DNA of 64,000 nt, from the NCBI RefSeq assembly GCF_013184745.1, contig NZ_JAATVU010000012.1, positions 1-64,000 on the forward strand, given 5' to 3'. The notes under the pieces are model-generated. The model saw only the letters and a list, made by a program, of their open reading frames with translations. It was not told where the DNA came from and did no database searches. Shown here piece after piece: positions 45,500 through 54,911 of this stretch. Origin of the DNA: Mangrovicoccus sp. HB161399. GTDB taxonomy: Bacteria > Pseudomonadota > Alphaproteobacteria > Rhodobacterales > Rhodobacteraceae. A program made the position numbers and the translations under genes. The stretch's first letter is position 1. Every line of letters starts with the position of its first letter.

Positions 45500-47982
45500 G
45501 CCGATACCGCCTTGGATCTGGAGTAGGAATAGAAGGCCACCGCGAGGATGATCAGCCCGCCGAGCAGGTAGTTCTGCCAGGCCGGATCGAGCTGCAGGAA
45601 GGTGGCGGCCGAGTTGATGAGCGAGATGAAGAGCGCCCCCAGCAGCGAGCCGACGAAGAGCCCGCGGCCCCCGCGCAGCGCCGTGCCGCCGATCACCACC
45701 GCGGCGATCGAGGTCAGGGTATAGCCCATGCCCGCCCGCGGATCGCCGATCGCGACCTGCTCGATCATCATGATCGCGGCCAGCGCGGTCAGCACCGAGC
45801 AGCCGATATAGGCCGCGGCCTGCATCGCCATCGGACGGATGCCCGCGACCCGTGCGGCCTCGCCGTTGGAGCCGAAGGCGCGCCAGCGGATGCCCGCGCC
45901 CGAGCGCATCAGCGCGAGGTCGAGCAGGATGCCCGCGACCACCGCCACTGCGAAGCTCGCCGGGACCGGGCCGAAGCGGTGGCCGAGGATGTCGAGAATG
46001 TCGAAATCCGTCATCCCCGCCGGGACCGGGCGCAGGAGCAGCGAAACCGCCTGCACCGCCATGTAGGTCGCCAGCGTCGCCACCATCGGATGCAGCTTCA
46101 GCGGTCCGGCAAGCACGAAGTTCACCGCGCCGACCATGGCGGCGACAACGAGGATCGAGGCCCAGCCGAGGCTCGGAACCAGCCAGGGATCGCCGGAGAG
46201 GAAGAACGACCCGGTCACGGCGCAGAGCCCCATCAGCGGGCCGACCGACAGGTCGATGCCGCCGGTGAGCATCAGGAGGTGCTGGCCATAGGCCACCATG
46301 GCCAGCGTCGCGGTCATCGCCATCAGGTTGGTGAGAGAGCGTTCCGTGAGGAAATACGGGTTCACCGATCCTGCGACAGCGCCGAGGATCAGGATCGCCG
46401 CCGCGAGCATCAGGAAAGGCGCCCAGTCCGAAGAGCCGAGCCGCGCCAGCCGCCCGCCCCATTCGGCCGCTGCCGCGCGGGTGTTGGTGGCAGTCATCAT
46501 CGCCTGGGCGATGGCGTCGTCATTGACCCGGTCGCCCGAAAGCTCGGCGACGATCTGGCCGCGCGAGAACACGTAGACCCGATCGCAGAGCCCGACGAGC
46601 TCGCCGCGGTCGGAGGAGACGACGATCTGGCTCATGCCCTCGCGGGCGGCCTGGCGCATCACCGAATAGATCTCGGCCCGCGCGCCCACGTCGACGCCCT
46701 GGGTCGGCTCGTCGAGCAGCAGCACCTCGGGATCGCCCGCCATGACGCTGGTCAGGATCACCTTCTGCGCGTTGCCGCCCGACAGCGAGGTGATCGGCGC
46801 CTCGATCCCGGCCATCTTCACGTCGAGCCGTCCCAGCGCTTCGCGGGCGCGGCGCTTCTCGGCCCCCATGGAGATCACGCCGCCTTTGGTGTCCTTCTCG
46901 ATCGAGCGGACCGAGAAATTCTCGCGCACCGACAGGCCCGGCAGCAGGCCCTCGCGGTGGCGGTCGCCGGGGACGAAGCGGATGCCCGCCCTGCGCGCGT
47001 CGCGCGGCGAGGCGATCTTCACCAGCCGCCCGGCGACATTGATGCGGCCCTCGACCGGCTTCTGCCCGGCCAGGGCCCGCATCAGCTCGCGCTGGCCATG
47101 GCCGTCGATCCCGGCGAGGCCGACGATCTCGCCGCGGTCGACCCGCATGACGATGTCGCGGAAGCCGGGGCCGGAAACGCCGTGCAGCTCGAAGATGCGC
47201 TCGCCGGTCTCGCCCGGCCCGGCCTTCGGCGGGAAGGGACGCTCCACCCGGCGGCCTACGATCAGCGCGATGATGTCGTCCTCGTCGAGGTGATGCGCGT
47301 CGCGGGTGCCCACCTGCCGGCCGGAGCGCAGAACGGAGATGCGTTCGGCGATCTCGCGCACTTCGCGGATGCGGTGGGAGATGTAGACCACCGCGCAGCC
47401 CTTCGCCGCCAGCTCACGCACGACCTCGAAGAGCCGCGTGACGTCGCGGCCCGACAAGTGCTCGGTCGGCTCGTCGAGGATCAGGAGCCGCGGCTCGGAG
47501 GCGATGGCCTTGACGATCTCGACGATGAAGCGCTTTTCGGGCAGAAGGCTTTCGATCCGTGCGCCGGGGTCGATGCCGTGATCCTCGCGCCAGAAGGCGA
47601 GGCGCTCGCGCACGAAGGCGCTCAGCTCGCCCACCCCGGGGCGCAGCCGCGCGGGCAGGCCGACATGGATGTTCTCGGCCACGGTCAGGTCGGGCATCAG
47701 CGAAGGCTCCTGGCGGACGATGGCCAGGCCCTTCTCGCGCGTCTCGCCCGGATGGCCGGTCAGCGCCTCGCCGAAGAACCGCACGGTTCCTTCCTCGGGC
47801 ACCAGCGCGCCCGAGGCCACGGCCATCAGTGTCGATTTCCCGGCACCGTTCTCTCCGACAAGCGCATGGATCTCGCCCTGCCGGATGGCGAGGGAAACAT
47901 CGTCGAGCGCCGTGACGGGCCCGAAGCGCTTGGTGATGCCCTCCAGGAGGAGGGCATCTGTAGTCGTTGCGGACCCGGTCAT
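45496..47982 (-). CDS. fused ABC ATPase (two nucleotide-binding domains) and ribose-type permease
   Basis: 828 residues. First ATPase domain about 10-240: Walker A GENGAGKST, Walker B LLILDEPTEHLS, but the LSGGQ-type signature is replaced by LLPEKRFIVEIVKA. Second domain about 255-500: degenerate Walker A (GLAGIDGHGQRELM), good signature SLSGGNAQKVIL and LLLDEPTQGVD. From about 525 a permease with GGIDLSVGPLMGLCAV and HPMVATLATYMAVQ. RbsA/MglA-like plus RbsC in one chain is unusual, since these are normally separate genes. It starts 4 bases after the binding-protein stop. Confidence 0.92.
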   Translation of the reverse strand: MTGSATTTDALLLEGITKRFGPVTALDDVSLAIRQGEIHALVGENGAGKSTLMAVASGALVPEEGTVRFFGEALTGHPGETREKGLAIVRQEPSLMPDLTVAENIHVGLPARLRPGVGELSAFVRERLAFWREDHGIDPGARIESLLPEKRFIVEIVKAIASEPRLLILDEPTEHLSGRDVTRLFEVVRELAAKGCAVVYISHRIREVREIAERISVLRSGRQVGTRDAHHLDEDDIIALIVGRRVERPFPPKAGPGETGERIFELHGVSGPGFRDIVMRVDRGEIVGLAGIDGHGQRELMRALAGQKPVEGRINVAGRLVKIASPRDARRAGIRFVPGDRHREGLLPGLSVRENFSVRSIEKDTKGGVISMGAEKRRAREALGRLDVKMAGIEAPITSLSGGNAQKVILTSVMAGDPEVLLLDEPTQGVDVGARAEIYSVMRQAAREGMSQIVVSSDRGELVGLCDRVYVFSRGQIVAELSGDRVNDDAIAQAMMTATNTRAAAAEWGGRLARLGSSDWAPFLMLAAAILILGAVAGSVNPYFLTERSLTNLMAMTATLAMVAYGQHLLMLTGGIDLSVGPLMGLCAVTGSFFLSGDPWLVPSLGWASILVVAAMVGAVNFVLAGPLKLHPMVATLATYMAVQAVSLLLRPVPAGMTDFDILDILGHRFGPVPASFAVAVVAGILLDLALMRSGAGIRWRAFGSNGEAARVAGIRPMAMQAAAYIGCSVLTALAAIMMIEQVAIGDPRAGMGYTLTSIAAVVIGGTALRGGRGLFVGSLLGALFISLINSAATFLQLDPAWQNYLLGGLIILAVAFYSYSRSKAVSA

Positions 47983-47986
47983 GCGA

Positions 47987-49066
47987 TCAGTTCCAGCCGA
48001 AGACTTTTTTCATGTCTTCCTCGGAGAGGAGCGACGACAGATCGGCATCCGGCGGCAGGTCGGCATTGCAGGGCAGCCCGACATTCTCGAAGGAGTCCAC
48101 CGAGTTGTAGGGGATCAGTTCCAGGCTCTCGGGATCCTCGGTGCCCTCGAACTCGGCCAGCGCGCGGCGCAGCGCGAAGCGCACGATGGTGGTCGTGCCG
48201 TCGAGCGCGTAGAAGTCCCAGGGGTTGCCCGCTTCCTTGTCGGCTTCCCACTTGCAGTTCAGCTCGTTGCCCGAGGCGATGGTCAGCATCGCCGGGACCG
48301 GCTCGCCGGCCTGCTGGAAGGCGTTGACCGCGGCCAGCGCGCCCGGGCCGTGATCGGCGATGATCGCGTCGATCTTCGGATAGGTGGCGATCAGCCCCGC
48401 GGTGGCGCGCTGCGCGTCGGCCATGTTCCAGTTGGTGGTGACATAGGTGTCCTGCAGGAGCTCGATATCGGGATGCTTCTCCATCCCTTCCTTCAAGCCG
48501 TTGAAGAAGTTCGTCGAGGAGGCCGCGCCGGGCATGCCGCCCAGCATGACGATCTTGGCATTCTCGAAATGATCGCCGATCCAGTCGGCCCAGAGATGGC
48601 CTGCGACGGTCTGGTCCTGGTAGACATTGACGGTGTAGTCGCGGCCGGGCTGGCCCGTCAGCTTCGAGAAATAGGGCACCATGGTCACGCCCGCGCGGGT
48701 GGCGGCGCGGTAGGCCGGGATCGAGGCGTCGCCGAAATCGGCGAAGGCGATGATGATGTCGAAGCCCTGCGCAACGAAGCTGTTGATGTCGCTGTTGTAT
48801 TTCTGCTGGTCGCCGCCCGCGTCGGAATAGCGGATCTCGGTGATGTTGGGGCATTTGGCGGCTTCGGCGCGCAGCTCCTGCTGCGTGGTGCGCCGCCAGG
48901 TGTCGCCGCCGATTCCGTCGATCAGCGCGATGCGCGCGGGCTTCGTGCCGCACATCGCGGCGATGTCGGCGCCTTCGCCCATTTTGGTGGGCTCTTCGGC
49001 CATGGCGGCCCCTGCGAGGGCCAGCGCGCCCGCGAGGGCCGAGGAAGCGAGGAGGAATTTCGTCAT
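47987..49066 (-). CDS. ribose-type ABC transporter substrate-binding protein
   Basis: 359 residues. Signal peptide MTKFLLASSALAGALALAGAAMA; the mature protein has the type I sugar-binding fold (ARIALIDGIGGDTWRRTTQQ, NSDINSFVAQGFDIIIAFAD, VYQDQTVAGHLWADWIGDHF). The neighbouring amidases and nitrile hydratase suggest it binds an amide, nitrile or N-containing compound rather than a sugar, which is inference. ATG at 49066. A strong hairpin separates it from the upstream amidase gene. Confidence 0.9.
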   Translation of the reverse strand: MTKFLLASSALAGALALAGAAMAEEPTKMGEGADIAAMCGTKPARIALIDGIGGDTWRRTTQQELRAEAAKCPNITEIRYSDAGGDQQKYNSDINSFVAQGFDIIIAFADFGDASIPAYRAATRAGVTMVPYFSKLTGQPGRDYTVNVYQDQTVAGHLWADWIGDHFENAKIVMLGGMPGAASSTNFFNGLKEGMEKHPDIELLQDTYVTTNWNMADAQRATAGLIATYPKIDAIIADHGPGALAAVNAFQQAGEPVPAMLTIASGNELNCKWEADKEAGNPWDFYALDGTTTIVRFALRRALAEFEGTEDPESLELIPYNSVDSFENVGLPCNADLPPDADLSSLLSEEDMKKVFGWN

Positions 49067-49108
49067 GGGAGGTCTCCGCTGTTGGTCTTGATTGTTTGGG
49101 TCATCTGG

Positions 49109-49141
49109 GCCCGCGGCGCCGAGGGGAGCTGCGCCGCGGGC
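49109..49141 (-). promoter_or_regulatory. intercistronic hairpin between amidase and ABC binding protein
   Basis: Perfect 11-bp stem GCCCGCGGCGC / GCGCCGCGGGC with an 11-base loop; no T-run. Could terminate most nitrile-hydratase operon transcripts or protect the ABC message. Confidence 0.5.
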
Positions 49142-49164
49142 ATTCCGCACGGGGATGCGGAAGC

Positions 49165-50520
49165 TCAGGGCAGTCCGGCCAGCGCCGCCTCGATGCGAAG
49201 CGCGAGGCCCAGAAGCAGCCGGTCGGTGCCGATCGGGCCTTCCAGCATCATCCCGACAGGCAGCCCGTCGGCATCGAGCCCGGCCGGCAGGCTCAGCGAG
49301 GGCTGGCCGGTGATGGTGGCGATCTGGGTGTTCTGGGTGACGACCGGCAGGGTCGGGCGCGTCTCGCCCCCTGCCGGGATGGCCGCGTATTCCGCAATCC
49401 GCGGCGGCTGCACCGGCGAGGTCGGCGCCACCACGAGGTCGATGCCGTGGCGCGGGAAGAGCGCGCCGGTGGCGGCCTGCAGCTTTGCGCGTCCGTGCCG
49501 GACGATCGCGCGGTAGCTTGCCGCCTGGGCGGCGGCTGCGGCGGGCATGGCGTCGAAGATCGCGAGCACGTCCGGGCTGCCGAGCTTGGCGGCGAAGTCC
49601 GCGAAGCTGCAGCCGAGCCGTTCCGCGCAGAACTCCGTCCAGAAGGCATGGGCCTCGGCCATGGCCGTCGGGAAATCGGCCTCTTCCGCCACGGCGCGGT
49701 AGCCCATCGGCGGCAGCGGCACGATCTCGGCCGTTCCTGTCGCGACGAGATGGTCGAGAGCTGCGCGGAAGCGGGCCTCCAGCGGCGCGGAGTAGCCGGG
49801 CAGCGCATCTTCCGGCAGGCCGAGCCGCAGCTTTCGGTCCGGCAGCGCGGTCGCGGCCGCATCGTCCGGCGCGATCACCGCGTCGATCTCGGCGATGTCG
49901 GCCAGGGAGTTGGCCAGCACGCCGATCGTGTCGCGCATCCAGGAGATCGCCAGCACGCCCTCGCCGGAATAGCGACCGGTCGAGGGCCGGAAGCCCGCGA
50001 CGCCGCAGAAGGCTGCCGGGATGCGGACCGAGGCGCCGGTATCGGTGCCGAGCGCGGCCGGAACGATCCCCGCCGCCACGGCCGCGCCCGAGCCGCCGGA
50101 AGAGCCGCCCGCCGTCCGCTCCGGATCGTAGGGGTTCATCACCCGGCCGAATTCGGCATTGTCCGAGGTGATGCCGAAGGCCAGCTCGTGCAGGTTCAGC
50201 TTGGCCGGCACCCAGGCCCCGGCCGCCTTCAGCGCCGCCACGGCCGGCGCATCGGCCAGGGGCATGTTGCCCCGGAGCGCGGGCGAGCCGCCGGTGGTGG
50301 CGAAGGGCAGCACGTCGGTATTGTCCTTGACCGCGATTGGCAGCCCGGCCAGCGGGCCCGAAAGCCCCTCGGGCGGCGCGTAGTCCTGCGCGATCACCGC
50401 ATTCAGCGGGTTTTCCGCGGCGAGCGCGCCCAGCCGGGCCGCCAATGCAGGCAGCCCGTCGCGGGCGATCTCGGCACGGGCGGCATCGAGCGTGAGGCGC
50501 AGGGAGGAAAGGTCCTTCAT
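49165..50520 (-). CDS. amidase-signature hydrolase
   Basis: 451 residues. The Ser-cisSer-Lys triad is visible: K65 (LPIAVKDNTDV), then ERTAGGSSGGSGAAVA and GTDTGASVRIPAAFCGVAGF. The GTDTGASVR form is close to indoleacetamide and mandelamide hydrolases. It would convert an amide made by nitrile hydratase to acid and ammonia. It lies 82 bases after the NHase accessory gene on the same strand with a hairpin between. Two other amidases (52501, 54912) are nearby but divergent from it in sequence. Confidence 0.9.
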   Translation of the reverse strand: MKDLSSLRLTLDAARAEIARDGLPALAARLGALAAENPLNAVIAQDYAPPEGLSGPLAGLPIAVKDNTDVLPFATTGGSPALRGNMPLADAPAVAALKAAGAWVPAKLNLHELAFGITSDNAEFGRVMNPYDPERTAGGSSGGSGAAVAAGIVPAALGTDTGASVRIPAAFCGVAGFRPSTGRYSGEGVLAISWMRDTIGVLANSLADIAEIDAVIAPDDAAATALPDRKLRLGLPEDALPGYSAPLEARFRAALDHLVATGTAEIVPLPPMGYRAVAEEADFPTAMAEAHAFWTEFCAERLGCSFADFAAKLGSPDVLAIFDAMPAAAAAQAASYRAIVRHGRAKLQAATGALFPRHGIDLVVAPTSPVQPPRIAEYAAIPAGGETRPTLPVVTQNTQIATITGQPSLSLPAGLDADGLPVGMMLEGPIGTDRLLLGLALRIEAALAGLP

Positions 50521-50552
50521 CGGGCGGGTCCGTCAGGCAAGGGGAGGCCGGT

Positions 50553-50572
50553 CCGGTCCCAAGCGGGACCGG
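50553..50572 (-). promoter_or_regulatory. tetraloop hairpin between nitrile hydratase genes and amidase
   Basis: Perfect 8-bp stem CCGGTCCC / GGGACCGG with loop AAGC, between the accessory-protein stop (50603) and the amidase start (50520). Confidence 0.5.
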
Positions 50573-50602
50573 GCGGGCCGTCACGTTTCGTCGTGGATCA
50601 GG

Positions 50603-51079
50603 TCAGGCGGTGGCGGTGCTCACGGCGACGGGCTCCGCCGGCTTGCCGTGGCCATGGTGATGGTGATGGTGCGGATGCGCGTCCTCCATCGCGGGCAGGT
50701 CGCGGCGGAAACGGATCGGCTTGCCGTGCTCCGTGGCGATGTAGGACCGGCGCCAGTGCTCGGCCGCCTCCTCGATCTCGGTCCCTTCCGCCGCGCCGGT
50801 GGCGGCAAGGATCGTGGCCAGCGCCGCCGCCCATTGGCGGTAGTAGGCCTCTTCCGAGGTCTCGTCCGAGGCCTGCGGATTGGCCCGGATCTCGGCGGAG
50901 AAGGTCGCCACCCAGTCGCCCCAGCTGAACAGCCCCGCCTGCGCCGCCGCCATGGCGATGCCGAAGACCTGCGCGTGCCAGGGCTCGCCGAAGCCCGGCG
51001 CGCCGATCTCGGCCTGCCCCAGCGCGGCCAGGTCGCTGCGGCAGGGATCGAGCGCGGCGATGATGCTGCGAGTGTCCAT
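50603..51079 (-). CDS. nitrile hydratase accessory protein (P14K-like) with His-rich tail
   Basis: 158 residues from the ATG at 51079 (GGAGGA six bases upstream; a GTG at 51082 overlaps the nthB stop and is possible). The body resembles the beta-subunit-like activators of nitrile hydratase (GFGEPWHAQVFGIAMAAAQA, GLFSWGDWVATFSAEI, YYRQWAAALATILAATG), which load the metal into the alpha subunit. The tail at 135-144 reads HPHHHHHHGH, a likely cobalt/nickel-binding stretch. It follows nthA and nthB directly. Confidence 0.88.
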   Translation of the reverse strand: MDTRSIIAALDPCRSDLAALGQAEIGAPGFGEPWHAQVFGIAMAAAQAGLFSWGDWVATFSAEIRANPQASDETSEEAYYRQWAAALATILAATGAAEGTEIEEAAEHWRRSYIATEHGKPIRFRRDLPAMEDAHPHHHHHHGHGKPAEPVAVSTATA

Positions 51080-51747
51080 CACAGATCCTCCAGGTAGCTT
51101 TCGTAGAGATCGATATAGACGGCGTCCTTCGGACCGGCATCCCGTCCCCAGAGGTCGGCCCCTTCGAAGCGCACCGTGTAGGTATGGTCCACCGCGCCGT
51201 AATCGCCGAGCGAGCGGGCATCGGCATAGAGGCAGGCGCCGCGGTAGGCGACGATGGTGCAGGGCTTGCCGCGGGTGTAGCGCGGCAGGCGGGTATGGGT
51301 CCTGGGATTCATGTTGATCGACCGCACCCTGTCGCCTTCCCTGTATTTCGGCGCGGCCGCGGCCTCGCCAGTCACCGGATGGTTGGTAGTGATCATCCTG
51401 CCCACCGTCTCGGGTTCCAGCGCGGACAGCTCCGCCGCCCAGGCCGGAAGCGGCTCGGTCGCGTGGCCGGTCGCCAGCTCCTCGGCCGTGGCGATGCCCT
51501 TCTCCTTGAGGTAGGTCTCGGTACCGTCGAGCCAGTGCTCGTAATAGGGCGAGGCCAGCCAGTGCAGCGCCTCGATCCGCTCCATCGAATGGCGCGCCTC
51601 GTCGGCGACCGCCAGCCCGGTCATCAGCGTCAGCAGATGCGTGCCGAGCGTGCGGCGTTCCCAGTCCTCGTGGAAGAACGGCTCGTTCTCCTCGAAGGGC
51701 AGCGGACCCATGCCATGCATGCCGCCGAGATCGTGGATCGAGTTCAT
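51079..51747 (-). CDS. nthB: nitrile hydratase beta subunit
   Basis: 222 residues. The start [20 protein letters not shown] and the segments [44 protein letters not shown] match NthB over full length. With NthA it hydrates nitriles to amides. The ATG overlaps the nthA stop by 4 bases, so the two are co-translated in the alpha-beta order typical of several cobalt enzymes. Confidence 0.95.
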   Translation of the reverse strand: MNSIHDLGGMHGMGPLPFEENEPFFHEDWERRTLGTHLLTLMTGLAVADEARHSMERIEALHWLASPYYEHWLDGTETYLKEKGIATAEELATGHATEPLPAWAAELSALEPETVGRMITTNHPVTGEAAAAPKYREGDRVRSINMNPRTHTRLPRYTRGKPCTIVAYRGACLYADARSLGDYGAVDHTYTVRFEGADLWGRDAGPKDAVYIDLYESYLEDL

Positions 51748-52364
51748 GCCGGCTCTCCCTTGGCCGGAACCGCTGCCACGCCGGTGCCGATCATGGAGTC
51801 GCGGGTGACGAGCTCTGCCAGCTGTTCCTCGCTCCAGCCTTCGGTGCCTTCGGGGCGCATCGGCAGCACGAGATAGCGCAGCTCGTTGTTGCTGTCCCAG
51901 ACCCGGACCTCGACATCATCCGGGATGGAGAGCCCGAATTCCTCCAGCACGGCGCGCGGCTCGATCACCACGCGCGAGCGGTAGGGCGCGGTCTTGTACC
52001 AGGTCGGCGGTAGGCCCAGCACCGGCCACGGGTAGCAGGAGCACAGCGTGCAGACGACGACGTTATGGACCTCCGGCGTGTTCTCGCAGACCACCATGTA
52101 TTCGCCCTGGAAGCCGGCGAAGCCGAATTCCTCGATCGCGGCGGAGGCGTCCGTCATTAGCCGGGCCTTGTATGCCGGATCGGCCCAGGCACGGGCGACG
52201 ACCTTCGCGCCGTTCCGCGGCCCCAGCTGATGCTCGAAGATGTCAATGATCGTGTCGACCGCGCCTTCCTTGATCAGCCCCTTCTCGATCAGGAGCTGCT
52301 CCATCGCCCGGACGCGGAGCGCCCTGTCGGAGGGCGGCGTGGTGCCGTGATGATGGTCGGACAT
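51744..52364 (-). CDS. nthA: nitrile hydratase alpha subunit, cobalt type
   Basis: 206 residues from the ATG at 52364 (AGGG seven bases upstream; an ATG at 52370 abuts the site). The metal-binding motif is V-C105-T-L-C108-S-C110[10 protein letters not shown]; Thr after the first Cys marks the cobalt class (Fe enzymes have Ser). The two later cysteines are oxidised in active enzymes. Other family segments: [37 protein letters not shown] and [13 protein letters not shown]. First gene of the nthA-nthB-accessory unit. Confidence 0.96.
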   Translation of the reverse strand: MSDHHHGTTPPSDRALRVRAMEQLLIEKGLIKEGAVDTIIDIFEHQLGPRNGAKVVARAWADPAYKARLMTDASAAIEEFGFAGFQGEYMVVCENTPEVHNVVVCTLCSCYPWPVLGLPPTWYKTAPYRSRVVIEPRAVLEEFGLSIPDDVEVRVWDSNNELRYLVLPMRPEGTEGWSEEQLAELVTRDSMIGTGVAAVPAKGEPA

Positions 52365-52500
52365 GTCCATTCCCTGCTTTTCTCTGTCGTTCGTCCCCGC
52401 GGCTTCCCCGCAGTATCCAAGCCTATCATAGCCGGGGCAGTCCGGCGCGCTTTGCCGCGCGGGCCATTCGGATTGACCGGGCGGGCCGCCCCGGACTGCC

Positions 52501-54018
52501 TCAGAAGGTCTTCCAGTCGCCCGACTGCTCGAAGGCATGGGCCGCGCGGTAGATGGTTTCCTCGCCGAAGTGCTTTCCGACCAGCATCATCCCCACCGGC
52601 AGCCCGTCCGAGAGCCCGCAGGGCACCGACATGGCCGGGTGATGGGTGATGTCGAAGGGACAGGTGATCCCCACCATTTCCAGCGCGCGGTCCAGCGTTT
52701 CCCGCGACGGCCGGTCCGGCTCGGCCGGGAACGCCCTGGCCGTGACAGCCGTGGTCGGCATCAAGAGCAGATCGACCTCGGCCAGCTGCGCGTCATAGGC
52801 CGCGCGCAGGCGGCGGGCGATGTTCCAGGCCTTGCCGTAGAAGCGCGTGCCGTAGGTGTCGGTGAAATAGCGCCCCGCCATCAGCGCGATCTTGGCCGTG
52901 GGCGACAGGTCGTCCGCCTGCCGCCGCCAGCCGCGATAGGCATCCATCATGCCGACCGCGTAGAGGTCGTTGCGCGAGGCGCCGTAGCCGTCGCCCTCGA
53001 ACATGGTGACATAGGCGCCCTCGGTGCAGATCGGCTCGAAGATCGCGCCCGCCTGCAGATGCATCGGAACCGAGACCTCAACCAGCTCTGCACCAAGCGT
53101 CTCCAGCCGGCTTGCCGCCGCGCGGACCTTCGCGTTCACCGCCGGATCGGCATGGCGGTCCATGAAGCCCTCGGCCAGGACGCCGATCTTCATGCCCCGG
53201 ATATCGCCGGTCAGCGCCTTCGTGTACTCCTTGACCTCGGGCGCCTTGATCCGCGGATCGTAGCCGTCATCGCCGGCGATCACCTCGAGGAGCAGCGCGT
53301 TGTCCTCGACCGTGCGGGTCATCGGCCCGGCATGGTCGATCATGATCTCGATCGGCATGATGCCGGTATAGGGCACCAGGCCGTGGGTCGGCTTCATCCC
53401 GTAGATACCGCAGAAGGACGACGGCATGCGGATCGAGCCGCCCTGGTCGCAGCCGATCGACATGTCGACCTCGCCGGTCGCCACGGTCACCGCCGAGCCC
53501 GAGGAGGACCCGCCCGCGGAATAGCCGTGCTTCCACGGGTTGTGGACCGGGCCGGCCGCATTGGTGAAGGAGCTGCCGGTCATGCAGAGAAGCTCGCAAT
53601 GCGCCTTGCCCGCGATCTCGCCGCCGGCATCGAGGATGCGCGTCACCACGGTGGCGTCGAAATCGGGGATGTACTTCTCCAGCGCCATCAGCCCGTTCAT
53701 CATCGGCACGCCGGCCAGCATGATGTTGTCCTTGAGCGAGACCTTCTTGCCCTTCAGCTTGCCTGTCTCGGCGCCCCTGATCGCGGTCTTCACGAACCAG
53801 GCATTGTGCGGGTTCCCTTCCGGCGCGGGGCGGTAGCCGGGCGTGCGCGGATAGGCGACCTGCGGGATCTCGTCGGGCATCTCGGCGACGGCGCGGTAGG
53901 ACGCGGCCCGCGCGCCGATCGCGGCGCGGTACTCCTCCAGCTGCTCCTCGGGCAGCGAGAGCCCGCATTTCCGCGCGGTCTCGCGCAGCTGGTCGAGGGT
54001 CGGCACTTGCACAGCCAT
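52501..54018 (-). CDS. amidase, rhodococcal nitrile-hydratase-associated type
   Basis: 505 residues. Amidase-signature triad: [17 protein letters not shown] (Lys), [17 protein letters not shown] and [20 protein letters not shown]. The whole layout, including [23 protein letters not shown] and [15 protein letters not shown], follows the enantioselective amidases linked to nitrile hydratases in Rhodococcus. It is immediately upstream of nthA on the same strand (136 bases), so nitrile to amide to acid plus ammonia is encoded together. The ATG at 54018 has only a weak ribosome site, so the start is less sure. Confidence 0.93.
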   Translation of the reverse strand: MAVQVPTLDQLRETARKCGLSLPEEQLEEYRAAIGARAASYRAVAEMPDEIPQVAYPRTPGYRPAPEGNPHNAWFVKTAIRGAETGKLKGKKVSLKDNIMLAGVPMMNGLMALEKYIPDFDATVVTRILDAGGEIAGKAHCELLCMTGSSFTNAAGPVHNPWKHGYSAGGSSSGSAVTVATGEVDMSIGCDQGGSIRMPSSFCGIYGMKPTHGLVPYTGIMPIEIMIDHAGPMTRTVEDNALLLEVIAGDDGYDPRIKAPEVKEYTKALTGDIRGMKIGVLAEGFMDRHADPAVNAKVRAAASRLETLGAELVEVSVPMHLQAGAIFEPICTEGAYVTMFEGDGYGASRNDLYAVGMMDAYRGWRRQADDLSPTAKIALMAGRYFTDTYGTRFYGKAWNIARRLRAAYDAQLAEVDLLLMPTTAVTARAFPAEPDRPSRETLDRALEMVGITCPFDITHHPAMSVPCGLSDGLPVGMMLVGKHFGEETIYRAAHAFEQSGDWKTF

Positions 54019-54229
54019 GTCGTCGTCAATCCGTTCCGTTTCATCCGATGATCCCGGAATACAGGCGCTCCGGCCGCCCGGCTTTGCTGGCCCGGCCAAT
54101 CGCCTTGGCCCGCCGGGCCAGAGCCGCTTTCGCCGTTGATCGCACGGGCCGCGCCGTTCCAGGACAGGGGCATCAGAGACGCGCCAGGCCCCGCCAAGAC
54201 GGCCGGCGCCCGACAGGAGCCCCCCAGAC

Positions 54230-54856
54230 ATGACCAAGCTTTCCCGCCTCGCCCTGCCCGCCGCCCTGCTGTCCTGCGGCCCCGCGCTCGCGCATCATGC
54301 GATGGGCGGCGTCCAGCCCTCGACCGCGCTGCAATCCGTGATCAGCGGCCTCGCCCATCCGGTGATCGGCATCGACCACCTTGCCTTCGTCGTGCTGGCC
54401 GGGCTCGCCTCGCTGCGCCAGGGCCGCATCCTCGCCGGTCCCGCGGCCTTTGCCCTGGCCTGCGTGGCAGGCTGCGCGCTGATGCTCGCGGGCGTCGCCC
54501 TGCCCTTTGCCGAGCTGGCCATCACCGGCTCCGTCCTGCTCCTCGGCGTCATGCTGGCGGGCGGCACGGCGCTGGCGCGGCTGCCGCTCCTGCCGGTGCT
54601 CGGGTTCTTCGGCCTGTTCCACGGCTGGGCCTATGGCGCGTCCATGATCGGCGCACAGACCGGCAACATCGCCGCCTACATGGCCGGCTTCGCCATCATC
54701 CAGACCGCGATCGGCGCGGGCACCGCGCTGCTGGCGCGCCGCCTGCGCAGCGACGCCGCCGCCATCGCGGCGCGCGAACGGCTGGCCGCCGCGCTCTGCG
54801 CCGGCGTCGGTGCCGCGCTGCTGATCGAGACCGCCGAAGCGATGATCTTCGCCTGA
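54230..54856 (+). CDS. HupE/UreJ-family membrane protein, probable cobalt or nickel transporter
   Basis: 208 residues. Signal-like first helix ending LAHHAMGG, then the family motif HPVIGIDHLAFVVLAG (His and Asp residues that bind Ni/Co) and LPVLGFFGLFHGWAYG; about six to seven helices. HupE/UreJ proteins take up nickel or cobalt. Divergence from the amidase-nitrile hydratase operon argues that it supplies cobalt to NthA together with the His-rich accessory protein. ATG at 54230 after an AGGAG-type site. Confidence 0.85.
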   Translation: MTKLSRLALPAALLSCGPALAHHAMGGVQPSTALQSVISGLAHPVIGIDHLAFVVLAGLASLRQGRILAGPAAFALACVAGCALMLAGVALPFAELAITGSVLLLGVMLAGGTALARLPLLPVLGFFGLFHGWAYGASMIGAQTGNIAAYMAGFAIIQTAIGAGTALLARRLRSDAAAIAARERLAAALCAGVGAALLIETAEAMIFA

Positions 54857-54864
54857 TCCCCCGG

Positions 54865-54887
54865 GGCCGCGCCTGCCGGGCGCGGCC
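54865..54887 (+). terminator. hairpin after the HupE/UreJ gene
   Basis: Perfect 9-bp stem GGCCGCGCC / GGCGCGGCC with a 5-base loop, 8 bases past the HupE stop and 24 bases before the next same-strand amidase start. Confidence 0.55.
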
Positions 54888-54911
54888 GCTTGCGTTCAAG
54901 GACCCTCCCCG

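Noticed and set aside
54019-54229. Possible cobalamin riboswitch before the HupE/UreJ gene (GCCAAGACGGCCGGC looks a little like a B12 box)
   Set aside because: The conserved core (CCGCAACTG-like and GCCACTG segments) is missing and the similarity is confined to GC-rich bases.
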